A stretch of 33,851 nucleotides of DNA from UBA7672 sp038326205. Its GTDB lineage: Bacteria; Pseudomonadota; Alphaproteobacteria; Caulobacterales; Hyphomonadaceae. Below, piece after piece: positions 16,437 to 24,225 of this stretch. Location of the stretch: assembly GCA_038326205.1 (NCBI GenBank), contig JBBQJV010000042.1, forward strand, positions 1 to 33,851. The letters run 5' to 3'. The notes beneath the pieces were generated by a model. It was not told the origin of the DNA. It made no database searches and worked only from the letters and a program-made list of their open reading frames with translations. A program made the translations under genes and the position numbers. Numbering within the stretch: the stretch's first letter is position 1; every line of letters begins with the position of its first letter.

Positions 16437-16762
16437 GTCCCCGCAAGGAGACTATGGCGATAAACTCACGTGTAATAAGCGGACCGGACCCGGGGGCAGT
16501 GCCCGGCGGCTCCACCAGATTTTCTCCGGGCATTGGCCGGACTGTCTGGGGCCGACACAGGATCGACGGACGTGTAAAGACGACGACTTTGCCCGCTTTG
16601 GCCCCGATAGAAGCCTTTTACGCAATAGTTGCCAATGACAACTTTGCTCAGGACCAAGCTCTTGCTGCGTAAGCAGCGGACCTAGTCCGAACACTTAAGT
16701 CCTTAGCTCTAGCCAGCTAAGGCGGGGCTCGGGGCGGCGCCTGGCAACAGAAGCCGCCCCAC
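16437..16762 (+). ncRNA. ssrA: Circularly permuted (two-piece) tmRNA
   Basis: tmRNA frees stalled ribosomes and tags the unfinished protein for ClpXP. The order here is permuted, as known for alphaproteobacteria. The acceptor piece comes first, with a T-arm and 3' end GGCGGCTCCACCA ending at 16517. A 30-nt spacer follows (16518-16547). The coding piece then begins GGGGCCGACACAGGATCGACG at 16548. The two ends pair as a 7-bp acceptor stem (GGGGCCG with CGGCTCC, one G-U), and CACGT in the acceptor piece can pair with ACGTG after the coding 5' end (P2). The tag frame at 16631-16669 encodes ANDNFAQDQALAA with TAA at 16670. The coding piece ends with stems including GGGGCGGC/GCCGCCCC around CCTGGCAACAGAAG. 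Outer ends are estimates. Confidence 0.93.
16731..16760 (+). terminator. Terminal hairpin of ssrA
   Basis: A perfect 8-bp stem GGGGCGGC (16731-16738) / GCCGCCCC (16753-16760) with a 14-nt loop is followed by ACTTATATTCTCTTATTC. It probably belongs to the end of the coding RNA and may also act as the transcription terminator; the T-run is broken. Confidence 0.5.
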
Positions 16763-16844
16763 TTATATTCTCTTATTCGTGGTTGCGCGCGCGCTCCTCT
16801 CGGGGGCGAGACCTATGTTGTTCTCTAAAGCGAAGGAGCCCCCC

Positions 16845-17285
16845 ATGAAACGCAAAGCACAAGCCGTCTGGTCTGGTGGACTGAAGGACGGCAATGGCAC
16901 GATCTCGATGCAGAGCGGTGTCCTGAAGGACAGCCCCTACACCTTCAAGGCACGCTTCGAGGATGAGAGCGGCAAGTCCGCCACCAACCCCGAAGAACTG
17001 ATCGCCGCCGCGCACGCTAGCTGCTTCACGATGCAGCTGTCGTTCTTTCTCGCCGAGGCCGGCCACCCGGCCGCGAAGCTGACGACGAGCGCGGAAGTGA
17101 CGGTCGGTCCCGTCGAGGGCAAGGGTAACACCATTTCCAAGAGCGCGCTCACGCTGCGTGGCAATGTGCCGGGCATGGACGAGGCAAAGTTTCTCGAACT
17201 GTCCAACAAGGCAAAAGCCAGCTGTCCGGTGTCACGCGCGCTCGGCGCAATCGAGATCACACTGGACGCAAAGCTCGATGCTTAA
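16845..17285 (+). CDS. osmC: OsmC family peroxiredoxin
   Basis: 146 aa from ATG 16845, with AAGGAG 7 nt upstream. OsmC proteins reduce organic hydroperoxides with a pair of cysteines in a dimer. Both are present: Cys60 in AAAHASCFTM and Cys127 in KAKASCPVSRAL, at almost the E. coli OsmC positions. NPEELIAAAHASC and the N-terminal KRKAQAVWSGGLKDGNGTIS are typical of the OsmC rather than the Ohr branch. Cytoplasmic. It follows ssrA by ~80 bp and is probably a separate transcript; it converges with an unknown gene 6 nt from its stop. Confidence 0.93.
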   Translation: MKRKAQAVWSGGLKDGNGTISMQSGVLKDSPYTFKARFEDESGKSATNPEELIAAAHASCFTMQLSFFLAEAGHPAAKLTTSAEVTVGPVEGKGNTISKSALTLRGNVPGMDEAKFLELSNKAKASCPVSRALGAIEITLDAKLDA

Positions 17286-17291
17286 GCGCCT

Positions 17292-17858
17292 CTACGATCC
17301 CGACACGATGCCATAGCTCTCGCCCTCGGCGATCGGCACGATGACGTGGCGGACGTTGTACGCGAGCGTATCCAGGGGACGCGCTTCGTTACCCAGTGGC
17401 CATTCGTCCTCGATGACGAAGAGGACGTACTGGTCGCCCAGCATCAGCTGCGAAATCGCCTGCACGGCGCCAGGCACGAGCGCCTTCTTCGGCAGAACGA
17501 GATAACTCTCGCCGCCGCGCGCATCCCAGTGACCGGGGCTGTCAAAAATCTCCGCGTCAATATCGACCTGCAGCGCCAGCGGATCATGCGCGACAAGGCA
17601 GAGACGCGGCGTGGCTTTGCTCTGGGCAATGATCCACGCATCGAGCCATTCGTTGGCGTTGCTGGTCTGCGCGACGCGGCTCGCCGTGTCGGTGAGGATT
17701 TGCGCGGCCGGCGTGTCGGCTGGCGCGAGCGCCCATGCTTCCGGCTTGGCCCACCCACGCCGGCATATGCAGCGGCCGAGTTCGCCCGAGGACCAGAGCA
17801 GGTCCTGCACATACCCCATCAAATCTTTCGGGGCCGGAATCCGGGCTAACGCACTCAC
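17292..17858 (-). CDS. Conserved-looking hypothetical protein
   Basis: 188 aa, starting ATG 17858. No signal peptide or membrane helix. The sequence is a mixed alpha/beta globular protein with several Trp (LLWSSGELGRCICRRGWAKP, WLDAWIIAQSK, GHWDARGGESYLVLPKK, LFVIEDEWPLG). I do not recognise a family. It begins 22 nt after the P450 stop on the same strand, so it is most likely co-transcribed with the P450 and the upstream sulfur-amino-acid enzyme. A role tied to the P450 is possible only by position. Confidence 0.75.
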   Translation of the reverse strand: MSALARIPAPKDLMGYVQDLLWSSGELGRCICRRGWAKPEAWALAPADTPAAQILTDTASRVAQTSNANEWLDAWIIAQSKATPRLCLVAHDPLALQVDIDAEIFDSPGHWDARGGESYLVLPKKALVPGAVQAISQLMLGDQYVLFVIEDEWPLGNEARPLDTLAYNVRHVIVPIAEGESYGIVSGS

Positions 17859-17880
17859 GAACTACTCCTGCCGACGCCAG

Positions 17881-19260
17881 CTACCTGCGCTCTGCGAAAA
17901 GCGGCATGCCCCCTTCGGGCCGGAGCGTGATCCGGATGTTCGGCTCTACCTTGTGCGCGGCATTCGGCAGGAAGCGCAAGTCGCGCACGAGCGTAGCGAG
18001 GATCGCGATGGCCTCCATGTACGCGAACTTCATTCCGATGCAGATACGAGGACCCGCACCAAACGGCATGAACTGGAAGCGGTGCATCGCCTTCAAACGA
18101 TCCGGCGCAAAGCGATCGGGATCGAAACGTTCGGGATGCTCCCACAGCGTCTTGTGACGATGCATCACGTAGATGAGGTTGAGCGCGAAATCGCCCTTCT
18201 TCACCTGCACGTCGCCAAGGTCGATATCTTCGGACGCCTGGCGGTCGATGATTGAGACGGGCGGATAAAGCCGCATCGCTTCCTTGAGGACCTGCTCGTG
18301 GAAGGGCAGCTCATCCACCATGGCCGCGTCAATCGGCCTGTCACCGCAGACGTCGCGCACCTCGCGCAACAGGCGCTCCTGAACACCCGGCGTATTGGCG
18401 ATGAGATAGAGCGAGAAAGCCAAAGTCAGAGCCGTCGTCTCGTGACCAGCCCCGATGAAGGTGACAACATTGTCGCGCAGCTCGTCATCGGAAAGACCGC
18501 GCCGCGTTTCAGGGTCGCGCGCAGCGAGCAGCAGGCCGAGCAGGTCCGGCTGCGACTGGCCGCTGTCGCGCCTGCGCTGGATCGCATTGACGGCTGTGGC
18601 CTTCAGCCCCTCGGCCGCCCGCCTGCCCTGTCCGCCCCACGGACGCCAGACCCAGGGCGGCGCACCGAACATGTCGAGCATGTCGGGCTTGCCCATCGTC
18701 TCGATATAGGTCGCGATAACGTGAGCCATGCGATCATAGCTGAAGCTCGGATCGGCGCCGCCAAGAATGGTCTCGACGATCACATCGAGCGTGGCGTGCT
18801 GCATCTCTTGCATCATGTCGACGGGCTGGCCGGCGGGCATCGCCTTGATGCGCTCGACCGTCGCGGCGGCTGAGCTGGAGAAGGCAGGCACGAGCGCGCG
18901 CAGGGCATCGATGCGGAAGGCGGGCGATGCAGCTCGGCGCTGGAATTTCCAGTGATCGCCTTCGGCTGTGAGCAGACCATCGCCGAGCGCGGGGCCAACC
19001 AGCTTCTTCTGGAACTGTGATTTGTGGAAGATGTCAGCGTGGTCGAGGAAGACCGCCTTCATGTGCTCCGGCTTGCGGAAATAGTGGAAGGTCCGGCCGA
19101 TCCATTTCACGCCATGATACGGGTTCTCATACATGGCACGCGGCCAGGCGTAGAGCGGATTGGCGATCATCTGCAGCAGGCCGCGAACAAGCGGCAACGG
19201 CTTCTCAGGCGGGGTCACCGTCTCAGGGACGAAATCCGACGAGGTCAGGGTATCGGCCAT
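17881..19260 (-). CDS. Cytochrome P450
   Basis: 459 aa, soluble, no membrane anchor. It holds the I-helix oxygen-activation motif GAGHETTAL, the K-helix ExxR as KEAMRLYPP, the PERF-type HPERFDPDRF and the haem-ligand loop FMPFGAGPRICIG with Cys near residue 407. These enzymes insert one oxygen atom into lipophilic substrates and need a ferredoxin/reductase or CPR partner; none is encoded next to it. The general layout (FxPFGxGPRxCIGxxFA, PPVSIIDRQAS) resembles the bacterial CYP4/CYP102-like fatty-acid or terpenoid oxidising group, but the substrate is unknown. Its start lies 21 nt past the end of a broken lipoprotein gene, in a leftward block with a PLP-dependent enzyme. Confidence 0.95.
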   Translation of the reverse strand: MADTLTSSDFVPETVTPPEKPLPLVRGLLQMIANPLYAWPRAMYENPYHGVKWIGRTFHYFRKPEHMKAVFLDHADIFHKSQFQKKLVGPALGDGLLTAEGDHWKFQRRAASPAFRIDALRALVPAFSSSAAATVERIKAMPAGQPVDMMQEMQHATLDVIVETILGGADPSFSYDRMAHVIATYIETMGKPDMLDMFGAPPWVWRPWGGQGRRAAEGLKATAVNAIQRRRDSGQSQPDLLGLLLAARDPETRRGLSDDELRDNVVTFIGAGHETTALTLAFSLYLIANTPGVQERLLREVRDVCGDRPIDAAMVDELPFHEQVLKEAMRLYPPVSIIDRQASEDIDLGDVQVKKGDFALNLIYVMHRHKTLWEHPERFDPDRFAPDRLKAMHRFQFMPFGAGPRICIGMKFAYMEAIAILATLVRDLRFLPNAAHKVEPNIRITLRPEGGMPLFAERR

Positions 19261-19281
19261 GCGTGGGTGAGTAGCATCGCG

Positions 19282-19992
19282 CTAAGGCGGCGTCGAGGTT
19301 GGCGGCTTGTCGAGATCACGCAAGATGCGAGGGCCGAGATGTTCGCCCAAAGTGCAAACAAGGGCGTCCTTGTCGAATGAGGCGTTGACCATGTCATCAG
19401 GTAGCGACAGTTTCACGGCGCTGAGCGTCGCGCCATTCATCCAGCTGCCGTCCTTCGCCCGTTCGATCGCCAGCAGGAGCGTAGTTTCATCATCCAGCCA
19501 GGCAACAGCTGCGATATTCGGTTCTGGAGTGTTGAAGCTGCTATTGGGCGGGTACGGGTCGCCGCACCCCAAACAGCTTGCGACGTCAATGGCGTGCACC
19601 GTTCCACTTCCAAAGTAGTAGGCATCGAGGCTCCAGACCGGTACGGCTGTGTCATCGCTCCACGTGATCGCGACGTAAACGCCACTTGGCGACCAGAGAA
19701 TTTCAAGCGGCGCATCGCCCATTGTATGGTCTGCGAGCAAGCCCTGTGCGGCGCCCGATACTGCGACGCGTCCTTTTTCCCACTGGATCGTGAGGCGGCC
19801 GTCGGGCGAAGAGACAGGCTGGTCACGCAGGAGAATGCCTGAAGCTGACCAGATGCCGGCGCTTTAGGGAAGATGCGCCGATGAGCTGACAGCAGGGACG
19901 CTGGTGATACTTGCCTCGGCCGTCGGCGTTTCAGGCTGCGGGGAGCAACCCGCGAACAACAACACGACCGATATTCCCCCCAACCCGCGCAT
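19282..19992 (-). pseudogene. Lipoprotein gene split by one in-frame TAA
   Basis: From ATG 19992 the frame encodes a lipoprotein leader (RGLGGISVVLLFAGC, Cys at residue 16) and a Pro/Thr/Ser linker. It stops at TAA 19864-19866 after 42 residues. The very same frame continues without shift as SAGIWSASGILLRDQPVSSP, IQWEKGRVAVSGAAQGLLAD, LEILWSPSGVYVAITWSDD and on to the stop at 19282. It looks like a beta-propeller or WD-type strand pattern (SPSG.. / SPDG..). One GAA-to-TAA or similar change explains the break. Total length with the stop read through is 236 codons. It begins 3 nt after the preceding stop, so it was translationally coupled. A TTG start at 19740 could express a leaderless fragment. 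Confidence 0.75.
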
Positions 19993-19995
19993 GCT

Positions 19996-21294
19996 TCACA
20001 CCTGCAGAGCCTGTTCGATGTCCGCGATCAGGTCGTCAGGGTTTTCCACGCCGATGGAGAGACGCACGAGGCTGTCGGTGATGCCGAGGCGTTCGCGGCT
20101 CTGCTTGGGCACGTCGGAGTGCGTCATGGCGGCCGGATGCGAGGCGAGGGTTTCGGTGCCGCCGAGGCTGACCGCGAGCTTGATGACTTGCAGCTTGTCG
20201 AGGAAGGCGAAAGCTTCCTTTTCGCCGCCGTCGATCTCGAAGGCAAAGGTGGAGCCGGCGGTTTCGCACTGGCGCTCGAATAGCGGACGGTCGGGGTGAT
20301 CCTTCGGCAGGAAGCCGAGATACCAGACCGATTTCACGCGCGGATGTTTGGCGAGATAGGCCGCTACTTTACGTGCGCCGAGTTCGGCTGCGTCCATGCG
20401 CAGCTTCAAAGTTTCGAGCGAGCGCAGCAACAGCCATGCGGTATGTGGGTCGGTCATCGTGCCGAAGATCGTGCGGAAGACTGCGACCTGGCTCACCCAT
20501 GATGCAGCGCCGGAAGCAGCGCCGGCGATCAGATCGGAGTGGCCGCCAACATATTTCGTGAGCGAGGTGATGCAGATATCTGCGCCATGCTTCAACGGCT
20601 TCTGCCAGAGCGGGCCCAGGAACGTGTTGTCGACGATCACCGGCGGGCGGGCGGTGGCGCCTGTGAGGCTTTCGGAGATTTCGCGCGCGACGGCGATGTC
20701 GACGAGCCCGTTGGTGGGATTGGCGGGCGTCTCGACATAGATCGCGCCGACCTTGCCGCCGGACTTGGCAGCTTGGGCTGTAGCCTGCTTGGCGGCTTCG
20801 CGGAAGCCGGCCTCTCCTGCTTCGGCCATGAAGCCGACGCCGTTGATACCGTACTGTGGCAGAAGCGTATGAATCAGGAATTCCGTGCCGCCATAGACGG
20901 GTTCGGAAAACACGAAACTGTCGCCCGGACGGAGAAACGTCATCAGGGTCGTGGAGATCGCAGCCATGCCGGATGCAAAGGCGAGCGCTTTCTCCGCGCC
21001 ATCCCAGACGGCGAGCCGATCTTCCAGCACTTCAAGGTTGGGGTTGTTTATGCGCGAGTAGATGAGGTGCACTTCCTCATCGCGCGCCTTTTCGCGCAGC
21101 CCGTAGGCGAGTTCGAAGGACGCCTTGCCCTCCTCCGCCGTGCCGAACACGAAGGTCGACGTCTGGAACAGCGGCGGCTTCAGTGCCCCTTCGGAGAGAT
21201 GAGGCGAATAGCCGTACCCCATCATCAAAGTCTCCGGCGCGAGCTCTCGTTCGCCGAGCTTCCTTGACCTGTAAGGCTTTGGGGTGCGTGTCAT
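19996..21294 (-). CDS. PLP-dependent Cys/Met metabolism enzyme (methionine gamma-lyase / cystathionine gamma-synthase type)
   Basis: 432 aa. Fold-type I PLP enzyme with LIYSRINNPN (79-88, partner-subunit phosphate contact), ALAFASGMAAIS, YGGTEFL, DNTFLGPLW (Asp222) and the PLP lysine Lys247 in SLTKYVGGHSDL. The C-terminus has VSLGGTETLASHPAAMTHS and LVRLSIGVENPDDLIADIEQAL. The opening MMGYGYSPHLSEGALKPPLFQTSTFVF-like block and the ~430-aa length suit the branch usually labelled cystathionine gamma-synthase family or methionine gamma-lyase; which reaction it runs cannot be settled by eye. It leads a four-gene leftward block with gaps of 3, 21 and 22 nt. The 222-bp upstream region holds a 15-bp tandem repeat. 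Confidence 0.92.
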   Translation of the reverse strand: MTRTPKPYRSRKLGERELAPETLMMGYGYSPHLSEGALKPPLFQTSTFVFGTAEEGKASFELAYGLREKARDEEVHLIYSRINNPNLEVLEDRLAVWDGAEKALAFASGMAAISTTLMTFLRPGDSFVFSEPVYGGTEFLIHTLLPQYGINGVGFMAEAGEAGFREAAKQATAQAAKSGGKVGAIYVETPANPTNGLVDIAVAREISESLTGATARPPVIVDNTFLGPLWQKPLKHGADICITSLTKYVGGHSDLIAGAASGAASWVSQVAVFRTIFGTMTDPHTAWLLLRSLETLKLRMDAAELGARKVAAYLAKHPRVKSVWYLGFLPKDHPDRPLFERQCETAGSTFAFEIDGGEKEAFAFLDKLQVIKLAVSLGGTETLASHPAAMTHSDVPKQSRERLGITDSLVRLSIGVENPDDLIADIEQALQV

Positions 21295-21383
21295 TTGAAC
21301 GAAGATAGGACGGTTTGTGCAAACACGGAATCAATTGTTGCGCTTCGCTCTTGCCCAGACGGGCGATATGCGCGTTATCGTCC

Positions 21384-21413
21384 GGTGACACGAGACATGG
21401 TGACACGAGACAT
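21384..21413. repeat. Perfect 15-bp tandem duplication in a divergent promoter region
   Basis: Two head-to-tail copies of GGTGACACGAGACAT lie between the divergent PLP-enzyme gene and sspB. They could be paired operator sites or a neutral duplication. Confidence 0.85.
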
Positions 21414-21516
21414 ACGGGCAAACGATACTGGGCACAGGGGCTCGCCTCTGGCTTGAAGGCGTTTTACCGAACCGTAGCGAAAGCCTAGCTCTGGAATCAA
21501 GGCGAGGGAGAATACG

Positions 21517-22023
21517 TTGGAGCGGACACCGGGATCCGGGAAGGATCACATCGGCTTTCACGCCCTGACGCAGGCTGCGCTGCGCGGCGTCGTGCGCGCC
21601 GCCCTGGACAAGGTTGCCCGCATCGGTCACCTGCCGGGCGATCACCACTTCTATGTCACCTTCCGCACGCGCACGCAGGGCGTGCAGATGGCCGACTGGC
21701 TCAAGGACAAGTTTCCCGACGAGATGACCATCGTCATCCAGCACCAGTTCTGGGATTTCGAGGTCTTCGACGACCGTTTCCAGATCAGCCTGAAATTCGG
21801 CGGCGACTTGCAGCCGCTGCGCGTGCCGTTTGTCGCTGTGTCGCGCTTCTTCGATCCGTCGACGAACTTCGGTGTACAATTGGATACACCAGAAGGCCGC
21901 ACCAACGATGGTGCGCCGACCATCCTGCCGGAAAGAATACCGGGACCGGATGGCGCCCCGCCCACGCCGGTCGAACCGCCCGAGGGCACGGTTGTTTCGC
22001 TCGACGCGTTCCGTCGCAAGTAG
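21517..22023 (+). CDS. sspB: ClpXP adaptor SspB (alphaproteobacterial type)
   Basis: 168 aa with a TTG start at 21517, supported by AGGGAG 7 nt upstream; no ATG is available before the conserved start. SspB tethers ssrA-tagged proteins to ClpXP. The conserved fold is visible as HALTQAALRGVVRAALDKVA, HFYVTFRT, VQMADWLKDKFPDEMTIVIQ, FWDFEVFDDRFQISLKFGG and LRVPFVAVSRFFDPSTNFGV. A flexible Pro/Gly-rich linker (about 130-158) leads to a short C-terminal segment TVVSLDAFRRK, the expected ClpX-docking tail. Its substrate tag is encoded by ssrA 5 kb away. It starts a three-gene operon with a thioesterase (6-nt gap) and a Mug-like glycosylase. Confidence 0.93.
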   Translation: MERTPGSGKDHIGFHALTQAALRGVVRAALDKVARIGHLPGDHHFYVTFRTRTQGVQMADWLKDKFPDEMTIVIQHQFWDFEVFDDRFQISLKFGGDLQPLRVPFVAVSRFFDPSTNFGVQLDTPEGRTNDGAPTILPERIPGPDGAPPTPVEPPEGTVVSLDAFRRK

Positions 22024-22029
22024 GGCTGC

Positions 22030-22506
22030 GTGAGCGCCCCGGACAAGCCGCAGGATCAGGCGCCAGAACCGCCGCGCGTCTCCGACGCCGACATGTTGGC
22101 GCGTTTCCAGAACTCGAAAAAGCGGCCGCCTTGCACTGAAACTCTGGGCATGAAGCTGACCGCTGTTGACCAGACCGCAATGATCTCGCGCTTCGCGTTC
22201 GAGGCGCGGCCCGAGTTCGCCAATCCCACCGGCGCCATCCAGGGCGGCTTCATCGCCGCGATGATGGACGAGGCGATGAGCACCGCTGCGATCATCGCCT
22301 CCAACGTCACCATGAACGCCCCGACGCTGGAGATGAAGATCTCTTTCCTGCGACCCTTGTTCGTCGGCTCGGCGACGGCCGAAGCGAAGATTTTGAAATG
22401 GGGCAAGTCGACCTGCTTCATCGAGTGCGAGCTGTTCGACCCGGACGGCAAGCTCGTCGCCAAGGCCAGCGCTACGCAGGCGCCAAAGGCGTTTAAGCGG
22501 TTCTGA
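22030..22506 (+). CDS. PaaI-type hotdog-fold thioesterase
   Basis: 158 aa with a GTG start at 22030. The hotdog fold is recognised by FEARPEFANPTGAIQGGFIA, the long helix AAMMDEAMSTAAIIAS (Asp259-type catalytic acid within MMDEAM), TLEMKISFLRPLFVG and GKLVAKASATQ at the end. Such enzymes hydrolyse acyl- or aryl-CoA thioesters. The first ~35 residues (PDKPQDQAPEPPRVSDADML) are a Pro-rich extension. It lies 6 nt after sspB and its TGA overlaps the next ATG, so the three genes are translated together. No functional tie to SspB is known to me. Confidence 0.9.
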   Translation: MSAPDKPQDQAPEPPRVSDADMLARFQNSKKRPPCTETLGMKLTAVDQTAMISRFAFEARPEFANPTGAIQGGFIAAMMDEAMSTAAIIASNVTMNAPTLEMKISFLRPLFVGSATAEAKILKWGKSTCFIECELFDPDGKLVAKASATQAPKAFKRF

Positions 22507-23015
22507 TGGGGCGCAAACCCGCGCACATCCTGCCTGACCGGCTCGCCACTGGATTGAAGCTGTGGTTCGTCGGCACGGCAGCAGGGCCGATGTCGGCAGC
22601 GGTGGGCGCCTATTATGCGCATCCGGGCAATCGCTTCTGGCAGGCGCTGCATGAGACAGGCGTCACATCGCGACTATTCGCGCCGCACGAGTTTCCCGAG
22701 CTCATGGCTCTGGGCATCGGGCTCACGGATTTCTGCAAGACGGAATGGGGCATCGATTCCCGGATCGCGCACGAGGCGTTTGATGTGGGCGCATTCAGGG
22801 ACAAGGTCACGAAGCTGAAGCCAGCCGGGCTGGCCTTCACCAGCAAGACGTCGGCGGGCCTGTGGCTTGGCAAATCAACCGGACGGATCGCGACCGGACG
22901 ACAGGAGACGAAGGAAGGACCAGTCGTATTCGTACTTCCCTCGCCCTCTGGTCTTGCGACGTCTTACTGGTCCATCGCGCCGTGGCGTGAGGCCGCAGAC
23001 TTCCTGCGCAGTTAG
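22506..23015 (+). CDS. Mug-like mismatch-specific uracil/thymine DNA glycosylase
   Basis: 169 aa; the ATG overlaps the previous stop as TGATG. Uracil-DNA-glycosylase fold: WFVGTAAGPMSAAVG, YYAHPGNRFWQALHETG, LGIGLTDFCK, LAFTSKTSAGLWLG and PSPSGLATSYW. The HPGNRFW and PSPSGL blocks place it with the Mug/TDG family, which removes U or T from G mismatches and ethenocytosine. In E. coli Mug the first motif is GINPG with a catalytic Asn; here it is GTAAG, so the usual water-activating residue is missing. It may act weakly, use another residue, or belong to a variant subfamily. Length is normal. Confidence 0.85.
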   Translation: MGRKPAHILPDRLATGLKLWFVGTAAGPMSAAVGAYYAHPGNRFWQALHETGVTSRLFAPHEFPELMALGIGLTDFCKTEWGIDSRIAHEAFDVGAFRDKVTKLKPAGLAFTSKTSAGLWLGKSTGRIATGRQETKEGPVVFVLPSPSGLATSYWSIAPWREAADFLRS

Positions 23016-23027
23016 TTGGCTGCGTCG

Positions 23028-24092
23028 CTAGTTGGCGCTGGCGGCGACCTTGCCGCCTTTCGCGCCTAGCATGAGCTTCACCAGACGCTCGGTGACATGC
23101 GGCTCAAGCCCTTCGGTGTGCCCCTTGTCCATGCGCATTACATCAGCAACGACGCGGCCATCCTTGCAGCCGGTGTAGACGAACTCTTCGGCCGTGCCGG
23201 GAGCGGCAGGACGGCCCCAGCCCTTGTTGGCCGGGTTCTGGCGGCTCGTGTCGTAGACATAGCCAGCCTTGGCGTCGACGATGTCTTCCTCGCGCACGCG
23301 CTTGTCGCAACCATACTTGGCGGCCCAACTCGACATGTCAGGCAGGGCCGCAATCTCGTACTGGCCGGTCGTGTAGATGTGCGAGAAATCGCAGACCGGA
23401 TCGACGGAGGGTTGCGGCGGAGCGCCCGCTGGAGATGCGCCGACAGGACGCGGCGCCGGCGCAGCAGCGCCAACCTGCGGAGACGGGCCGAAACCATCCG
23501 GGCTGCGACCGGGCTGTCCGCCAACACGACCGCCGGAGAGCGACAGGAAGCCATCGACCTTGCCCTTGAAATAATCGGAGCAGACGATGCGGCGCGATGT
23601 CATCCCGCCCTGGCTGTGCCCGGCAAGCCAGAACGCTTTCACATTCTTGCGGCCGACTTCATCAAGCGTCGTGTCGACGACCTGCTGCAGGTACGCATCG
23701 TCAGCTGCAGACCATGACTGCGTCGTGGAGTTCGGCGTGATGACGACGAGGCGATACTTGTCGACATAGTCCATGATCGGGAAATAGTTGCGTTGCCAGT
23801 TACCGTACGATCCGAAGCCGTGAAGGCTCATCACCACGGTGACCTTCTCGTCGGGCTTCAGGTCACACGGATAGTCGATGAAATAGCGGCGACCTTCGGC
23901 GGGGCCAGCGACAGGGCCCTGCTCGGTTGCCATCGCGCCGCAGCCGGTGTCGGGACAATGCATGACCGGCGGGCGTACGCATGGCTGTCCCGCAAGTGTG
24001 ACCGGCGCGGCGGGCGCTATCGACATGCAGCCTGCCGAGACAGCGCTTGCGCACGCCATCACCGACAGGGTGAAAATCCTGTTCAACTTCAT
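23028..24092 (-). CDS. Secreted PHB-depolymerase/feruloyl-esterase-like hydrolase
   Basis: 354 aa from ATG 24092 (KLNRIF...). This start is preferred to ATG 24098 because GGGAGA then lies about 7 nt upstream. The leader LSVMACASAVSAGC has a lipobox (SAGC), so it may be lipid-anchored. The alpha/beta-hydrolase core shows VVMSLHGFGSYGNWQ, the nucleophile elbow AGHSQGGM, and a late DKGHTEGL with the His. This is the LpqC/esterase-PHB-depolymerase pattern, acting on ester polymers or feruloyl-type esters outside the cytoplasm. A long Pro/Ala/Gly insert (about 205-240) interrupts the lid region. It is divergent from the extensin-like gene at 24226. Confidence 0.87.
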   Translation of the reverse strand: MKLNRIFTLSVMACASAVSAGCMSIAPAAPVTLAGQPCVRPPVMHCPDTGCGAMATEQGPVAGPAEGRRYFIDYPCDLKPDEKVTVVMSLHGFGSYGNWQRNYFPIMDYVDKYRLVVITPNSTTQSWSAADDAYLQQVVDTTLDEVGRKNVKAFWLAGHSQGGMTSRRIVCSDYFKGKVDGFLSLSGGRVGGQPGRSPDGFGPSPQVGAAAPAPRPVGASPAGAPPQPSVDPVCDFSHIYTTGQYEIAALPDMSSWAAKYGCDKRVREEDIVDAKAGYVYDTSRQNPANKGWGRPAAPGTAEEFVYTGCKDGRVVADVMRMDKGHTEGLEPHVTERLVKLMLGAKGGKVAASAN

Positions 24093-24225
24093 GTGCATCT
24101 CTCCCGGTATCGTTTGCCGTCTAGGCGCTACTGCGGGAAGTTCTGGCCATCAACCGCCGGGTGTCAATCTACCGTTACGGCCTGCCACTCGCGGCAAGAC
24201 GAAACGCCCTGCCGCTTCAGACGTT

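Noticed and set aside
23947..24225. 335-aa extension of the extensin-family protein
   Set aside because: The extension is antisense to the esterase signal peptide; the membrane helix begins after ATG 24226.
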